Assembly: GCA_030549495.1 (NCBI GenBank)
Contig: JAUIRK010001040.1
Location: 62,001-126,000 of the forward strand
Source of the DNA: Nectonema munidae
Lineage: Eukaryota; Nematomorpha; Nectonematoida; Nectonematidae
Direction of reading: 5' to 3'
DNA: 64,000 bases
The position numbers and the translations under genes are program-made. Below are positions 20,372-33,000 of this stretch, piece after piece (positions within the stretch are counted from its first letter, which is position 1; the number at the start of each line of letters is the position of its first letter). Below the pieces are notes generated by a model. The model made no database searches and was not told where the DNA came from. It saw only the letters and a list, made by a program, of their open reading frames with translations.

Positions 20372-22260
20372 CTAAGATATGTGAGGTTGACTTTCAAACT
20401 TATTAACACCTAATGCAATACCAGTAACAATAGCAATATACAGCAAGTACCAACAAGAAAAAGTACACAGCTTGTGCATGGCTGGACTGCACCCACATGG
20501 ACGCCTTTTTCCAGTGGACGCCTTTTTCATATTACCGCTTGTTTTCATTGGTGGATGTAATGGTGATGTTGATGACGTAAGTAAAAAGATTACTTGGTTG
20601 TTCGTGGGAGTAGGCATGTCGCCGTGTAAAGGTTGAATAGTATATGGGAGAGGGAGCTCCCTTGGGGTACCCCTGTACGTTTGTGGCGTAGACGTTTGAG
20701 GGTAGTGTTATGTTTTGTATAAGTGTTTCTGTCGCATGTTGAGTGTTAATGTTTGTTTTGTGGATGATTTTGCGTATGAGAAGATCGAAATCAAATTCAG
20801 CCTTCTTGAATTTTCGTTGAAATAGTTCAAAAACTCGAAAACTCTTTTAATTAAGGGTCGAAAAACTTCTCTCACAGGATTCAGTGCTGATTCTTATTGT
20901 TAGAGCAGCTTGATACTCAAAAAATACTCTAGACAATTTTATAATATATTTATTGATACAAAGAAAAGGCTTCTTTACAAGCGCACTTTATCGGATGTAA
21001 TTCATTTAAAACTTATTTAAGCTTGAAAAATTGAGTGGAGAGGCTTGGAAAATTGAGTGGGTGGAGGGAGCTCAGGTCAAAAATAGGGGGAGGGGGGGGG
21101 GGGGGGCGGGGGGTCAAGCCCCCAAAATAAATACGGTGCCCGGGCCCTGATATGAGGTCTGTGAGAGATTTGGTACGTTGTTTGTATGTAATAGATCAGA
21201 TTCAAGGTTAGTGATATTGATTTCGATGTATGATGAGAACGACTGCCAGTTCGCTTTTTGAATGTTTAGGTTCTCTGGTTTGAATTTGGTGTTTCGAGTG
21301 TTTGAGGTGTATGGAGGTTAGTATGGAAATGTGGTCTGACGATAGTGAATTGTGAGTTTCCTAAGTGGTGTCATTTAGTAGATGTGTTGGAATAGAAGAA
21401 ATCTCTGGTGATAGCGGTTGTTGAAATTGTGTTTCTAACTTATTTGTTGGAATTCTGATGTCTATGCCTGTGTTAATTATTATTATAGAGTGTAAGTTGT
21501 GTATGAGGTTTTGGATAATTTCGCCTCTGTTTTCTGTGTAAGGAGAAAATGAATTTGCTGAATGTGCATTGATGTCCCCTGTTAGAATAAGATTTTTGTG
21601 GTTAAAGAGGTGTGTGAAAAGGTTGGTTATGTGGACATTATCTATTGGATTCAGGTGTTTTTTGGGTGGCATGTAAATATTAGCTCTTTGAATATACTCG
21701 GATGCTTTGTTTGTGTCTGGTGAGTAGAAGGATGAGATTGCGTGGTGATTGAAATATGGTGGGGTTTTGTGGTGGTGAGAAGATTTGTTAATTTTTCGAT
21801 GAGGGGTTTAGAGTGGTAGGTTAAACGTGTTTGTAGGTTATTCCTAAAATAGATCTGAGAAGTTGAGAATATGTAAGAGTGATTTTCGTAGGTCCAATTA
21901 GTGTTGTAAGATTTGAGGAGTATGTTTGAGGATTTTAGATCAATCCAGTTTGTCGATTTATGGTTACATTTAATGTTGCATGTTTTTTTGTATATATATT
22001 TGTTGCAAATTGGGCAGATGAATTTTTGTGGACTTGGCCCTGGGTTTATTTCTATGTTTCTCCTAAAAGAATTACCCAGGCTTGAAAGGGAGTATGATAA
22101 AAATCTGGCCAAACGAAAAAACTACTGCGATCGCCGAACTTGCGAGCGAAGGAATTGTTGTCGAGATTTCGGAGCGTAGATGTCGTTCCAACCACATGAA
22201 GGCCTCGACTTTTGGAACCTGACTTGTGATAAAAAAATACTAGAGCAACCAGAAAACAGA
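20372..22260 (-). pseudogene. Non-LTR retrotransposon relic: zinc-binding region, endonuclease, reverse transcriptase scraps
   Basis: Minus strand, upstream to downstream. At about 22,050-21,950 EINPGP followed by FICPICNKYIYKKTCNIKC, the PHD-like Cys/His motif found at the start of many LINE polyproteins. At 21,672-21,361 MPPKKHLNPI, LILTGDINAHSANSF (endonuclease GD-N) and ENRGEIIQNL. At about 21,330 SSDHISIL (SDH). At about 20,800-20,590 DLLIRKI and PKGAPSP, a decayed RT block 5 (PQG-SP-LF). A hAT-type fragment at 20,782-21,149 splits it. Multiple stops and frameshifts; old copy. The clade is not resolved. Confidence 0.65.
20782..21149 (-). mobile_element. hAT-type non-autonomous element (copy 1)
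   Basis: Reading the minus strand from 21,149 the unit starts CAGGGCCCGGGCACC, then a long C run and the same body as the element at 56,790-57,380. It holds a scrap of hAT C-terminal dimerisation coding (CERSF-like). The right flank ATATGAGG resembles GTATGAGA at 20,774-20,781, a possible imperfect 8-bp duplication. The left inverted repeat is not visible, so this end is approximate. Confidence 0.6.
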
Positions 22261-22830
22261 TACTCATATATGTATGTTATAATTTATAAGACGAATATAT
22301 CTTCAAATGCAGTCATTTTGACCGCATAGTGGTCCTAGTGTTTTAATATCATTGGTGGAGACAAGTTTGATTGATATAAAGATTCCAAATATACAAATTA
22401 CACGATCATAATACCGTTCAAACTTCTTTCCCCAAAATTGCTTACTTTTTTCTTTCTCCTGTTTTTATTATCACAGTTGAGTTCGTAGTTTACATTTTGA
22501 AGAATGAAATATTTTTTCATGATTACATTTTCTTACAGATGTTTAAATAAATTTTATTTTAAAAATTAAGATTTTGACTTAAAAAATAAATTGTTTGATT
22601 ATATGCTAAAAAGAATGAATCAATAAATTTTCTATGAAATTTAGCTTCAAATTTTTTTAAATATTAACAAAAAATAAATTGTTCTGTTCTTTAAAACTTT
22701 TGTCTTGCCTACTAGTATTGCCCGATTTGCTAAACCAGGCGGCCCCTTAAAACGAAAAGTTTGCCAGGCTGTAGCTAGAAAAAAAAAGTTAGGATGGACT
22801 ATAAGTAAAAAATTAATACGATCAGATTGT
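22261..22830. other. Non-coding stretch upstream of a candidate gene
   Basis: AT-rich and featureless to me, except a GC-richer patch at 22,720-22,785 that matched nothing I recognise. Confidence 0.4.
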
Positions 22831-22842
22831 CCAAATCTCTAT

Positions 22843-22860
22843 ATCCTATATTTATAAGGC
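22843..22860 (+). promoter_or_regulatory. Possible TATA box
   Basis: TATATTTATAAGGCTC lies about 125 bp before the ATG at 22,980. Spacing and local sequence fit a core promoter, but the call depends on that gene being real. Confidence 0.3.
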
Positions 22861-22979
22861 TCTCATCATTTCTTTCATCGCGAGTGAGATGTACTAACTA
22901 AGGAATCAGAGTGAATGGACAAAATAATTCTAATTCGATGTAAATATTTACCAAATTCTTTCGATCCAAACGCATACAA

Positions 22980-23285
22980 ATGTCACATTCGAGATATTTC
23001 GCTGATAAAATAGCGCAGGAAAGCATGATGGGTGTGTGCGACAACTTCAACACGCTAAACTGCATCCTCATAACTTCTTCCTTTTCATTCATCGGCGCCA
23101 TCATCACAATCTTTTACTTTCTTCTCACGCACCCAGATGGAAACTTCAATGATGACCAGAACTTCGCCTTCCAGATACTCATTTCCGGCCTGATCACGAT
23201 CGGCATGTTCCTCATTGGGGTTTACTTCGTGCTCGAGTCCAAAAGAGAGAGAATCCTCACTTTGAGACACGATTCCTCGATAAGC
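22980..23285 (+). CDS. Candidate host membrane protein, first coding exon
   Basis: From ATG at 22,980 the frame runs 102 codons to a donor site (AGC|GTAAGA) at 23,285, ending in phase 0. It shows two hydrophobic segments, about residues 23-46 (ILITSSFSFIGAIITIFYFL) and about 60-82 (ILISGLITIGMFLIGVYFVL), joined by the short polar loop THPDGNFNDDQNF. They are followed by a basic stretch SKRERILTLRHDSS that would face the cytosol. C-ending codons are much commoner than in the surrounding AT-rich DNA, a mark of real coding sequence. A second Met at codon 16-17 follows a possible acceptor (GCGCAG), so the true start is uncertain. Family not recognised; it could be a small four- or two-pass membrane protein. 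Confidence 0.5.
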
Positions 23286-24546
23286 GTAAGAATTTTGTCC
23301 TTCTTTAGCTCTTATGCATTTGAAAATAAGTTTGGTCCACACGGCTTAAACCACAAGCTTAAAGAATAAAATCTAATTTTATGAAGTTATATAAATTAGT
23401 TTATGAAATTTATTATCATATAAATAATTTTATTTTTTTTTGTTAAGGAGATAGTTAGATTGTTATTTATTTAGCTATTTAATCTTAGTTAGTAAAAAAT
23501 ATTTACATATAAGTTTAAAAAAGGTATTAGTTTGTGATCAGTTATAAATAATGTCAATTTATTTTATCAAAAGGAAGGTTCCTTTAACGTGAAAATTGGA
23601 CGAAACGTTTGAAAGAATTCATTTTATGACTTAAAAAATGGAATTTTACGAGTAAAAATTTAGTTTAAAAATAGAGAAATAAAAATTAAATTTTACTTAC
23701 AGTTTTTAGAGTTGTAATTAAAAATATTTCTAACTTAAAATTTATAACTTTTGCGAATAATTTCATTAATTTAGTAAATGACCTTTTCATTATTGGTATT
23801 AAAACTTACTTATTTTGAAAGTTGAGACACAATCTTTACAAAATTATAAGGTTTTTATATTTCGAAAATAAGCTTTCTGAAAAAGCAAATTTCATAAAAG
23901 TTATCATAATTTTTTTCATAATTCCTTTTTGGTGCTTCTAACTGTTTATGAGAAAATTCAAAGCTTTTATTGAAATAAAAGTGAATACATTTAAAAAATA
24001 AGTCGCAAATTTTATGACATATTAAGTATATATATACACAAAAAGATAAGTAGAGTGGGAGAATCAGGAAGGGGGTTAACGTGAAGGGGATGCAAGGAAA
24101 ATGAGAATAGAATAGCGGCGCGCTTATGTCTTTTATACCAGATGAGAAACCGTATTGGCGAGAAAGCATCTGATTGGCCGAAGTATGTGTGTTACTAATT
24201 TTCATCAAAAAGCTATATGTAATCATATATTTAAAAATTTCTATATCGTTTTCGAGAACAAATTAACAGCACTTCCAGCAATAATATCTGAACTAATAAA
24301 AATTTATTATTTTTTAAACACTAAACAAGGAACGCATTTAGATCAGTGTTTACCCCAGGCGATTTTCTAATCTTTTATTCAAAAATGAATTTGTTTGAAT
24401 ATTATGGATCTCATGGTACAACTCTTGTTTCACTAAATAAAACTAAAGTTGATTTAGCCATTCATTGATAATATCATTTCAAGAATTGGTTCCCTAACAT
24501 TCACTCGCGCTGTTAGTTTTGGCGCAGACCTCTTCATCTAAATCAG
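23286..24546. other. Probable intron or intergenic DNA
   Basis: AT-rich. No repeat or ORF that I would defend. If the two flanking exons belong together this is a 1.26-kb intron. Confidence 0.3.
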
Positions 24547-24646
24547 AGCAAAGCCATGCTGCATAATCGAAAAGATGAAGGTGAAGAAGATTCCTCACTA
24601 TCCAAGTATCTGCTCGTAGTCCAACACAGGCTGAGCTTCTTGGCAA
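24547..24646 (+). CDS. Possible second exon of the membrane-protein gene
   Basis: The frame SKAMLHNRKDEGEEDSSLSK then YLLVVQHRLSFLA is flanked by AAATCAG on the left and GCAA|GTTCG on the right. Its entering phase (0) matches the exit of 22,980-23,285, and its GC content is well above background. The product would be a charged cytosolic tail. A stronger-looking acceptor at 24,527 (GGCGCAG) would need another phase, so the boundary is uncertain. Confidence 0.3.
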
Positions 24647-27590
24647 GTTCGTTTTATTCATAGAATTTTTTAAAATAATTAGAACGCTTGAATCAGCACT
24701 CGTTTAAATTGGAGCAATTCTTTTCTACACTGAAACGACAGTTGTGTCATTTAACGCCTTTTCATTTTGTCTTCTTATTTTGGTGCTTTATTATACAGAC
24801 AATATAAAAAATTTATACTAGTTATGATATTTTTATACAGCATTTGTTTTTTTATATTTTTTTAAGAAAATTCATTATCAATTTTTTTCAAATGTTTAAA
24901 ATAAATATTTTTTACATTTTTGATTTATATCTTGTCATATTTCAAATAAAAAAATCTATATTGTCTCTTTTTTCCAAAATATTAAAAAACTTTTAAATTT
25001 TGCGTCACTTCAAATTTTTTAGTATTAAAACAAATTCAGAATTTCCTACATACATTTGTTAGATCCATGTGTTTCAATAGGACAAAATGCACATTGTGAA
25101 AATTTTCACAGAAGCTTCGGAAACTACTTCAAATCAATTTATAGCTGCATTTTCAAAACAAATGTTTAATAATTATTATTCACTTAAAATAATTTTAAAA
25201 AATTTATATTTTTCAATAAAATTTTATTCTTTTTATTTGATTTTTCCTTTTACAATTAAAATAAATTATTTTTTTATGAAAAATTAAAAAAGAAAGTTAA
25301 AATATTTTTCAAAATTTTTTATTAAATTGAAGAAAGTTTTGATTCTAAAAATGGTCCTTTGAATTGAAAAAATGTTACTTTGATCGCATAGCCTCTAAGA
25401 GTGAATATAGTATTTTGTTGGGGTGCCGTTAAATAAAAGTCACGAATAACAAGCATGTATTATTCATTCAAATTTTTTATTATTGAAAGTTTAAAATACT
25501 TTCATCCTTTCGGATATCGTGGCCCGCCCGGAATGCTGAGCCCAGGTCTACCTGGACTTTCCATCCCATTAAACGCCTACCGGCCCTTGTTACTGCATAG
25601 CTATACCTTGTTATATATATTATTTTACAAGAATGTATGTTACAAATATATAAATACACCTGAGTGATGCTTTTACTTTGGATAATAAGTTTAATGATAA
25701 ATATAGGTATGATTTTTGGAAGTCAAAAAGTTAAATTCTCTACCCGAAGTAGCTAAGATCAATTTATTACTTTCGGCATATTGTATGTTAAAAAATATTT
25801 TCAGTGCTGTAAATAAAATGTTAAGTTAAGAAAAAATTGTATATAGATAACCTGATAATGGTGGTATCAATTAAATATTTCCGTTTATTCAAACCTAATA
25901 TTTAAATTTAAAATATAAATTCAAAACTTAAGAGTCACTGTGACTGAGGATAAAATGTATGGAAAAAAACTAAATTTTGCCACTGTAAAGTTGAAACCTT
26001 TTTCTTTTTATATATGCACAAAGAAAAAACCTATTCTTTTTAGAAATAGAAAAAACCTATTTCATTTTATATAAGTTTCAATAAATCTCAAATATAGAAA
26101 GACGAAAAAAGCATTCAAATTTTCCACAGTTTCCGTCTATGATAGGAAAGTAAAATGTTATAAGTCTTACTTTTAATCATGTTATTTCACCTTTTTAGCG
26201 TTAGATATCATCTTTTTAGAAGTATTTTATAGCAAATGTTTTCGTTTTTTGAAGGTCCTCGATCATAAAGATTCTCTTCCTCCACGCTATAGTGTGACTG
26301 TTGACTTCATATCTCCTCCACGCTACAGCTATATCATCCAAAAGCCTAACAAATTTTGACATTTAACAAAAAGTTATCTCACTCAACTACTAACATTCCA
26401 AGTTTATATAATTTTATTTTCAAACTGCTTGTAAATTAATATAAAAATTTTGATACAAACTTTGTTAATTTTTATAATTATTTTTTTTAATATAATAATT
26501 TTTCTAAAAATACTTACACATTCTTATTTCTCTTTTTTCATTTTATTTTGCTTTAAAATGGCTTCATCAGAATAACTATTTAATTTCATCATACGTTGTT
26601 TCGTTTTAATTTTGATTCTTTATTTTTCTTCCTCAATTGTATCGATGATAACATAAGACATTTGTTAATCTTGCTAAAGGTGATATCAAAGCACTTTTTT
26701 TGTGAAGGGCCATGTTATATTATACTACATTTCTTATGCTCTTTTAAACTCCATCGACAGTTGTCTTCATAAGATCCAAAATTAAAACTCCAATAAAACA
26801 CATGCAGACTTTCTTCTTTCTATTTAATATTTTCCTTTCTTTAATATTGATCTAACGATGGTTATTCTGAGGTTTTTTGACGAAGCTAGCTCAGATAATG
26901 TTCGCACAACATTTATAGAAATGTGTGATCTTTCTAAAAAACAAACTATAATCAAGAATTTTAAAATAGTCCAGAGAATTCCTTAATCTTACAAGTATCA
27001 AAGTCGAAAGTTTATATATACTCAGTTCTACATATGACAAAAGTTATTTTGTTCTTTTTCATACTCAAACGTCGTATGGCAGCTTTTTTCATATCACAAT
27101 CTGATTCTTCTTTGTCGATTGATCAATAAAAACATATTATCTATTCGCAGAATAATATTTTTTAGGACGATATTATAAGTGATTTAAGTTTCCAACTTTT
27201 AAGAATCTTTTTTTGGTATCACACTTATAAATTTACAAGGATCACAGAATACAATTCTTGAAGCTTAACTCCAAAATTTGTTTTAAACATAATGAAAAGT
27301 AAAGGGCAATTTTATTCATGTTATGATTAATTGTGGAACAAAAAAAGAATTTACATTGAGATTTTGTGGTTTATCTCATGAATTGTCCAAATGTAAAAAT
27401 AAAAATAAAGTTTCCTTATGACTAGTGCTTTAAAAATTTCTACTCAGAACACATCCGTAATACCAAATTATGTTAGACTTTCACAATTATGAAAAACAAT
27501 TCTGTAAACTTGAATATTTCTTGATTAAGATATTTTTTAAATGTAATTTAACAATTTATGCGCTTTAATCTGTATATAACAGTTTTGACC
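24647..27590. other. Long stretch without a supported gene
   Basis: AT-rich. The only outlier is a GC-rich island at about 25,500-25,600; on the plus strand its open frame contains GYRGPPGMLSPGLPGLSIPL. It might be an exon of a Pro/Gly-rich protein but shows no convincing splice pair. Region 26,700-27,200 contains scattered short frames that could not be assigned. Confidence 0.35.
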
Positions 27591-27591
27591 T

Positions 27592-27812
27592 TTGAAATCT
27601 TCTCAATCACATGAATTTGATATACTTTTTACAAACTTCATCAATGATACTGACATAAATAGTCCCAAAAGTTTTTCTAAATACTTTGCTTTCCAAATAT
27701 TACATCTCAATGGGCAAGGTCTACCTTCCAAGTTCCATAATTTGTCGTTCTTGCTCACTGATCTCATCACAAATTTTGATGAATTCTTACCGAAATTTTG
27801 AATAATGGTCAA
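27592..27812 (+). pseudogene. LINE endonuclease N-terminal scrap
   Basis: The frame FQILHLNGQGLPSKFHNLSF followed by LLTDLITNFDEFLPKF matches the opening of APE-type LINE endonucleases (hLN-x-x-x-L-x-x-K-hxxL), here lacking the ETWL motif that should follow. Stops follow at once. Degraded further sequence may extend to about 28,150. The antisense frame of similar length is a shadow. Confidence 0.5.
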
Positions 27813-28226
27813 TTTTTCAACATCTAATTTATCTCTTAAATTTAAACTGGTACTTTCATCAGAAATACATTTTATGCAATCTAAGTTTGAAAAAACTTTT
27901 TTGAAAGATTTATTTAGCTAAGAATTTAAACAATTTTAGAGCTTTTCTATTTAACAGAATTTCTTTGTTGATCTTGGCTTTTTATCCATATCATGTGATG
28001 TAGTATCAGGTTATATGAACAGATATAACTCTGGATATTTGCTAACCAATCCTTTCTCAAAATTCATGTTCTCCATTAAATCATTCATAATCCTTTTTTT
28101 TTAATTACAAATAGTTTCTAGCTTTATAATCTTAAAAAACTCTCACGGCATAGTTATGGTAACTCCCCTTACAGTTTGAAAATGTTTAGATGGCTTTTTT
28201 GATGAGTTGATGATTGAAATATTAAC

Positions 28227-28380
28227 TAATAAAGGTAAAGGTACCGTGGGGTGTTTTCATCGAGAAGGCACAATTGCGCCGCTTGTATCGAACTATGAGA
28301 AAGTAGGCTTGATGCGGGATCGAACACAAGACCTTGAGTTATCGAAACCCAGTACCTAACCAACCTTACTCACGCTAATA
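28227..28380 (-). mobile_element. tRNA-derived SINE, about 150 bp
   Basis: On the minus strand the unit begins near TAGCGTGAGTAAGG (A-box-like) and carries GTTCGATCCC, a good RNA polymerase III B box, about 40 bases on. It ends in CGGTACCTTTACCTTTA, a short repeated tail. CTAATAA at 28,227-28,233 and 28,375-28,381 looks like a target duplication. Movement would depend on a LINE in trans. The parent tRNA is not identified. Confidence 0.65.
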
Positions 28381-28789
28381 AGATAAAGGTTTAAATATTT
28401 TTGATTCACAAGTGAGAAGCTTCTTCTTCACTGTCAAGATGTTTTTTGAAAAATCTCAATACCAGATTTTAAGACCATCTACTTGTTCATTGGAAAAAGG
28501 TCCATCTTCGGTGTAGACAAGCTACAAACTTGTCCCTTAACTATATAGCTCCTAAAAGGAGACTGCATTGGCAATATAAAAGCATTTTATTACGAGTTAC
28601 TTTTTGATTTTTCTTATGTTCACGCTTTCTCATTTCAATTTGTCTTCAGTTCCCTTACTTCTCTCATTCTCAAATATTTGTAAATAACAATTGTGAGGTA
28701 CACTTGACAAATTTTTTTTGGAAAAAAAACTGATTTTTACGAATTCGATTGATAAATCCACTCATTATTAGACTGTAATGGCAAAAAAG

Positions 28790-30000
28790 GAGTACAGAAA
28801 TGAAAAACATTGACGATTTTGTATTAAAAAAGTACCTTAAATTTGAAGAATATTTTTACTGAGAATTTTGTCTTCAATCAAAATTTTAACTTTAATTTTA
28901 AATTAAAACAAATTTTTTGATTTGAGTTTTTTGAGAAAAGTGAGATTTTTCTTTATAATTAGTTTTTTTCTGTAATGTCCAACTTGACTGATAAATTTTA
29001 TTTAAAATATTGATAAATGTTTTTGGAGAAACTTTCTCAGACGTAAACTGCAAATACTTTTAGACATTTCCAAATCCTAATTTTAGTTTTTCTAAAACTA
29101 AGTTGAGAAATGCATGGTCGATTTGGTATAAAAAATAGAGATGGTTTAAATTTTAATTAATATATTCTTAGAGAAAATTTTAAGACATAAATAGCTAAAT
29201 TGATTCATACTTTCAGATATTTTGAAAACCTAATTGCAAAAAATGACTTCGCAATTTAAATTAGAATGTTCGATTTAATATTAAAATGTGATTTTATTTA
29301 GTTTGAATAATATGCATAGAATCTTTTTAGACGTACACAAAAAATTGTTTGAGACTTTCAGAATTTTTCACAACATAATTGCGAAAATTGAGTAAAGAAA
29401 TGAAATCAGCATTATTGATACAGTATAAAAATATATATTTTATTCAAAATTAGATTAATATTTTTCGACACCATTTTCAGGCGAAACCCCTAAATTTGAT
29501 TGACACTTTAAAAAATTTTTGCACAAAAATTATGAAAACTGAGTCGAGAAATGAAATCAGCATGGTCGATTTGGTATAAAAATAAATTTCATTTAAAATT
29601 TGAATGAATGTTTTTGTAGGGAATTTTAGTATCAATCAAAATTTTGATTACAGTTGCTACAAAGTTACCAAGTTTATTGGAAAAATATGGATGCATAGGT
29701 GTTATATGTTCAAATATATGTATGCTTATAAATTTTAAAGAGTGTATCTAATATAAACACTAAGTTATAATTTATAGACTTTATAATATAAAAAATTTGT
29801 TGAAAAAATGTATATTTGATTTTGATTGACAGTTTTTGACATAAGGGGATCATTCAACTATCGTGAAAATAGTATCAAAAGATGCAGCTAACGATTTTAG
29901 GAAAAGACATTAGGTTTTAAGGCATATAATTCAGCCAATTTTGTACAATAGACGTTTTAGGTTGGGCGGCTATAATGTACTTCCCCCGTCACTGATAGGG
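28790..30000 (+). mobile_element. Satellite-bearing piggyBac-like element (copy b)
   Basis: About six decayed copies of the ~150-bp monomer (28,790-29,680) precede the same unique end seen in copy a, including TCATTCAACTATCGTGAAAA and AGATGCAGCTAACGATTTTA. It finishes CACTGATAGGG directly before TTAA at 30,001-30,004. Divergence from copies a and c is high, so this is the oldest of the three. The left end is not delimited. Confidence 0.6.
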
Positions 30001-30004
30001 TTAA

Positions 30005-33000
30005 TCTCTTCCCAAATTAAGACAATCCTCCTTTCAACTTATTCAAAAGTTGTTATGCAAACTTCAAACAATTGCTTAGTAAATTGGAAGAATTGACTTT
30101 TATATTAAAGAAGAAAAAGTTTGACCCTGCTGTTATAACTGAAGTACTCCCTAAAAAGATGCCCAAAGTATTATATCCTTGCTTGTTTCATATACCCGAT
30201 TTTGAAATGTTTCATAATTTCTACAGTATTTCAAATGTCTCTACGGGTATACGAGGAATACTATTTTATTTGAAAGAAGGTCTTGCATATATAAAAGTCC
30301 TATTGCAAATATTCTAGATTTTTCAGATGAAGTAAACAGTCTCCTTACCTTAATTCACTCTTACTTTTTGAAAAGCTATGTTTTTGTTTTTTTTGATTTC
30401 AACTATCCTGATATTGGTTGAAACTCTGATTAATGCATTTCCTATAAGCACCGAATTTTTTCGGAAGACATGTCTAACTAAAAATATAATTTTGACCGGC
30501 AATTTTAATATGATTAGATCTGCTTTGTGCCAAGTAGATTGGCAGGTTTTTAAAGGATTTTATTTCGGATGAGTTTTACACTTCTTTTATGAGTATTCTT
30601 ACAAAAGTATATTCCGTTGAAAGACTCGGCCAGCGTTTTTAAAAAACATATCAGTCGCTTAACGAAAACTCTAATCAGTAAAAAGAACATGCGTTATAAC
30701 AAATGTATTAGGTCAAAGTGCATGTACTTTTATGGCAGGTACAAAGAAGTATCTAATGCCTTGAAGAAGGATCACAAAAATCTAGTTTCTTTTGAGAAAA
30801 AACTTCTTTTGGATTATAATCGAAATCCAAAGGAATAAAATCAATGTTCTTACTGAATTAAAAGATTCTAATAGATCAATCATCGATACTGACATGTATA
30901 AAGCAAATATTCTTAGTGACAACTTTAGCTTAGTTTGCTCCAATCAGATTACTTCTCATTTCAGTCCTCACCTGGACAACTGCCTTACTTTGCATCAGAA
31001 AGCATTTTTCCTGTCATATTAAGTTGTGGAATTTGTTCTTCTTCTTTATCTTTATCCACACCAGTCTGGTCCCGTTCTATAGCCATTAAATCCTCATTTG
31101 TTAACTCCTAAGCATCTGATACAAGCAATTCATTAACACCGTCTTCATTGACTTCTTCAAAGCCCACTTGATGCGCAAGATTCACGATATCATTCACGAT
31201 AGGTTGGGTTGTAGGCAACATACGAAAGTCATTCACAAACTCTGGCCATAATTCCCTCCATACATCATTTATGTTAGACTATGTAACTTCTTTCCATGCT
31301 TCAAATACATTGTCAATTGCATCTTTGATGTTAAAACTTTTTCATAAATCTACGAGTTTTAGGCTTCTATTACTACCTATTGCACAAATCATTTGTCTGA
31401 AGCTACGTCGAAGATAATAATAATAAGCTTTAAATGTAGAGATTATACCCTGGTCCATTCGCTGAATTAATGATATCGTGTTCAAGCAGAAACTCCACCC
31501 GAACATGATCATTAAGATCTGACAAGTTGATGGGATGACCAGGTGCATTGTAAAGCAGTAAAAATGCTTTATGAGAGATATTCTTACTGGCACAATATCT
31601 CTCAACTGTTGGGCAGAAAAAATTCAGAAACCAGTCTTTGAAGACAATCTAAGTTGTCCAGGCCTTCTCGTTGGATCGCCAAATTACTGGCAGATTCGCC
31701 TTCACAAATCCCTTAAGTGCTCCAGGGTTTTTTGATTGATTAATTATGAGGGGTTTTAGCTTTAAATCACCTGCAGCCTTCCCACCAAGTAGCAAGGAGT
31801 TTCGGTCTTTAGAGGCTTTATGTTTGGGAGCCTACTTTTCTTTTTCACCATGCTTCTTAACACTATGCAAATTGTACCTCCTCTTGAATCGGCCAGCCCC
31901 TGCTATCAGTAAATTCTGGGATAAGGGTATGATCACTAGGACCAGGGTTCTCCTTAAGTATTTTCTTGAGTAAAGATAGAACCTTTTCTTGAATGGGAGC
32001 ATTAGACATTGGCAGTCATTTCGTACACACATATCGTCCAGCCATAGTGATAACAAACATTCCATGTCTTGCATTACAGTTGGTCAATACTTGGTTACAA
32101 GTTTAGCACTTAAAGGGGTTAAACACTCTGCACTTAGCAATCCTATTTTCTTTGTCCTTATTAATTGTGGCCACAGTTGAAGCAGAAAGATTATAATGTC
32201 TAGCTAAATCACGGAGTCGTTCGCCCCGTCAAATCCATTAGACAAAAAGTAATTTATTTAAAAGATTCATGTTTTTTTAATATTTCCTAATTTGTTCCTA
32301 AAGTAATTACATTTCTAGCCTTCCTGGCGGGTCCACCCATACTTTTCCCACTTGCGTTTCGCTTACCAGCCATTTTTAGAGGAAGGTAGAGGAGTCAATG
32401 CAGATTACTCGTAACTTCAGGGTTTGGCTCGTTAATAGATGCAGCATTTTACTCGTATCTTCGGAAATTCGTTATCCGAAGCCTCACGGGGTATAATTGT
32501 AATTATAGACCGGTAAGACTTACATCAGTCCTGTGTAAAGTTTACAAATCTATCCTGGCTGATAGAATCTTCATTCATATAGAAAAGTTTAATTTATTGA
32601 ATTCAAATCAACACGGATTTACAAATGGAAAGTCACCAACCACGAAACTTTTAGAGTTTCAAAATGATATCTTTCACCTTACTAGAAATGAATCATGTCA
32701 TTGACGTTTTGTATCTCCATTTCCAGTAGGCTTTTGATTCTTTACCCCATGATTATTTGATACAAATATTGAAATCTTATGTCATTTGAGGAGATTTAGT
32801 TGGATGGATGAGTAACTTTTGAAAAACCAAAAGCACAAAGTGATTATGCATCATTATTGATTCTAATCTCCTCTCTACCAAAATATTTCAAATAGAGTGT
32901 TCAAAGCTTTTTCAGTCTAAATTGCATAGATGTTTTTGTATATTCGATAGCACTACAGCACCACTCCTTTACAGACCCCAGGTAAGAATAATCTTGGAGC

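Noticed and set aside
23855-24226. 123-codon minus-strand ORF
   Set aside because: Phe/Tyr/Ile-rich translation of AT-rich DNA with no domain or codon bias.
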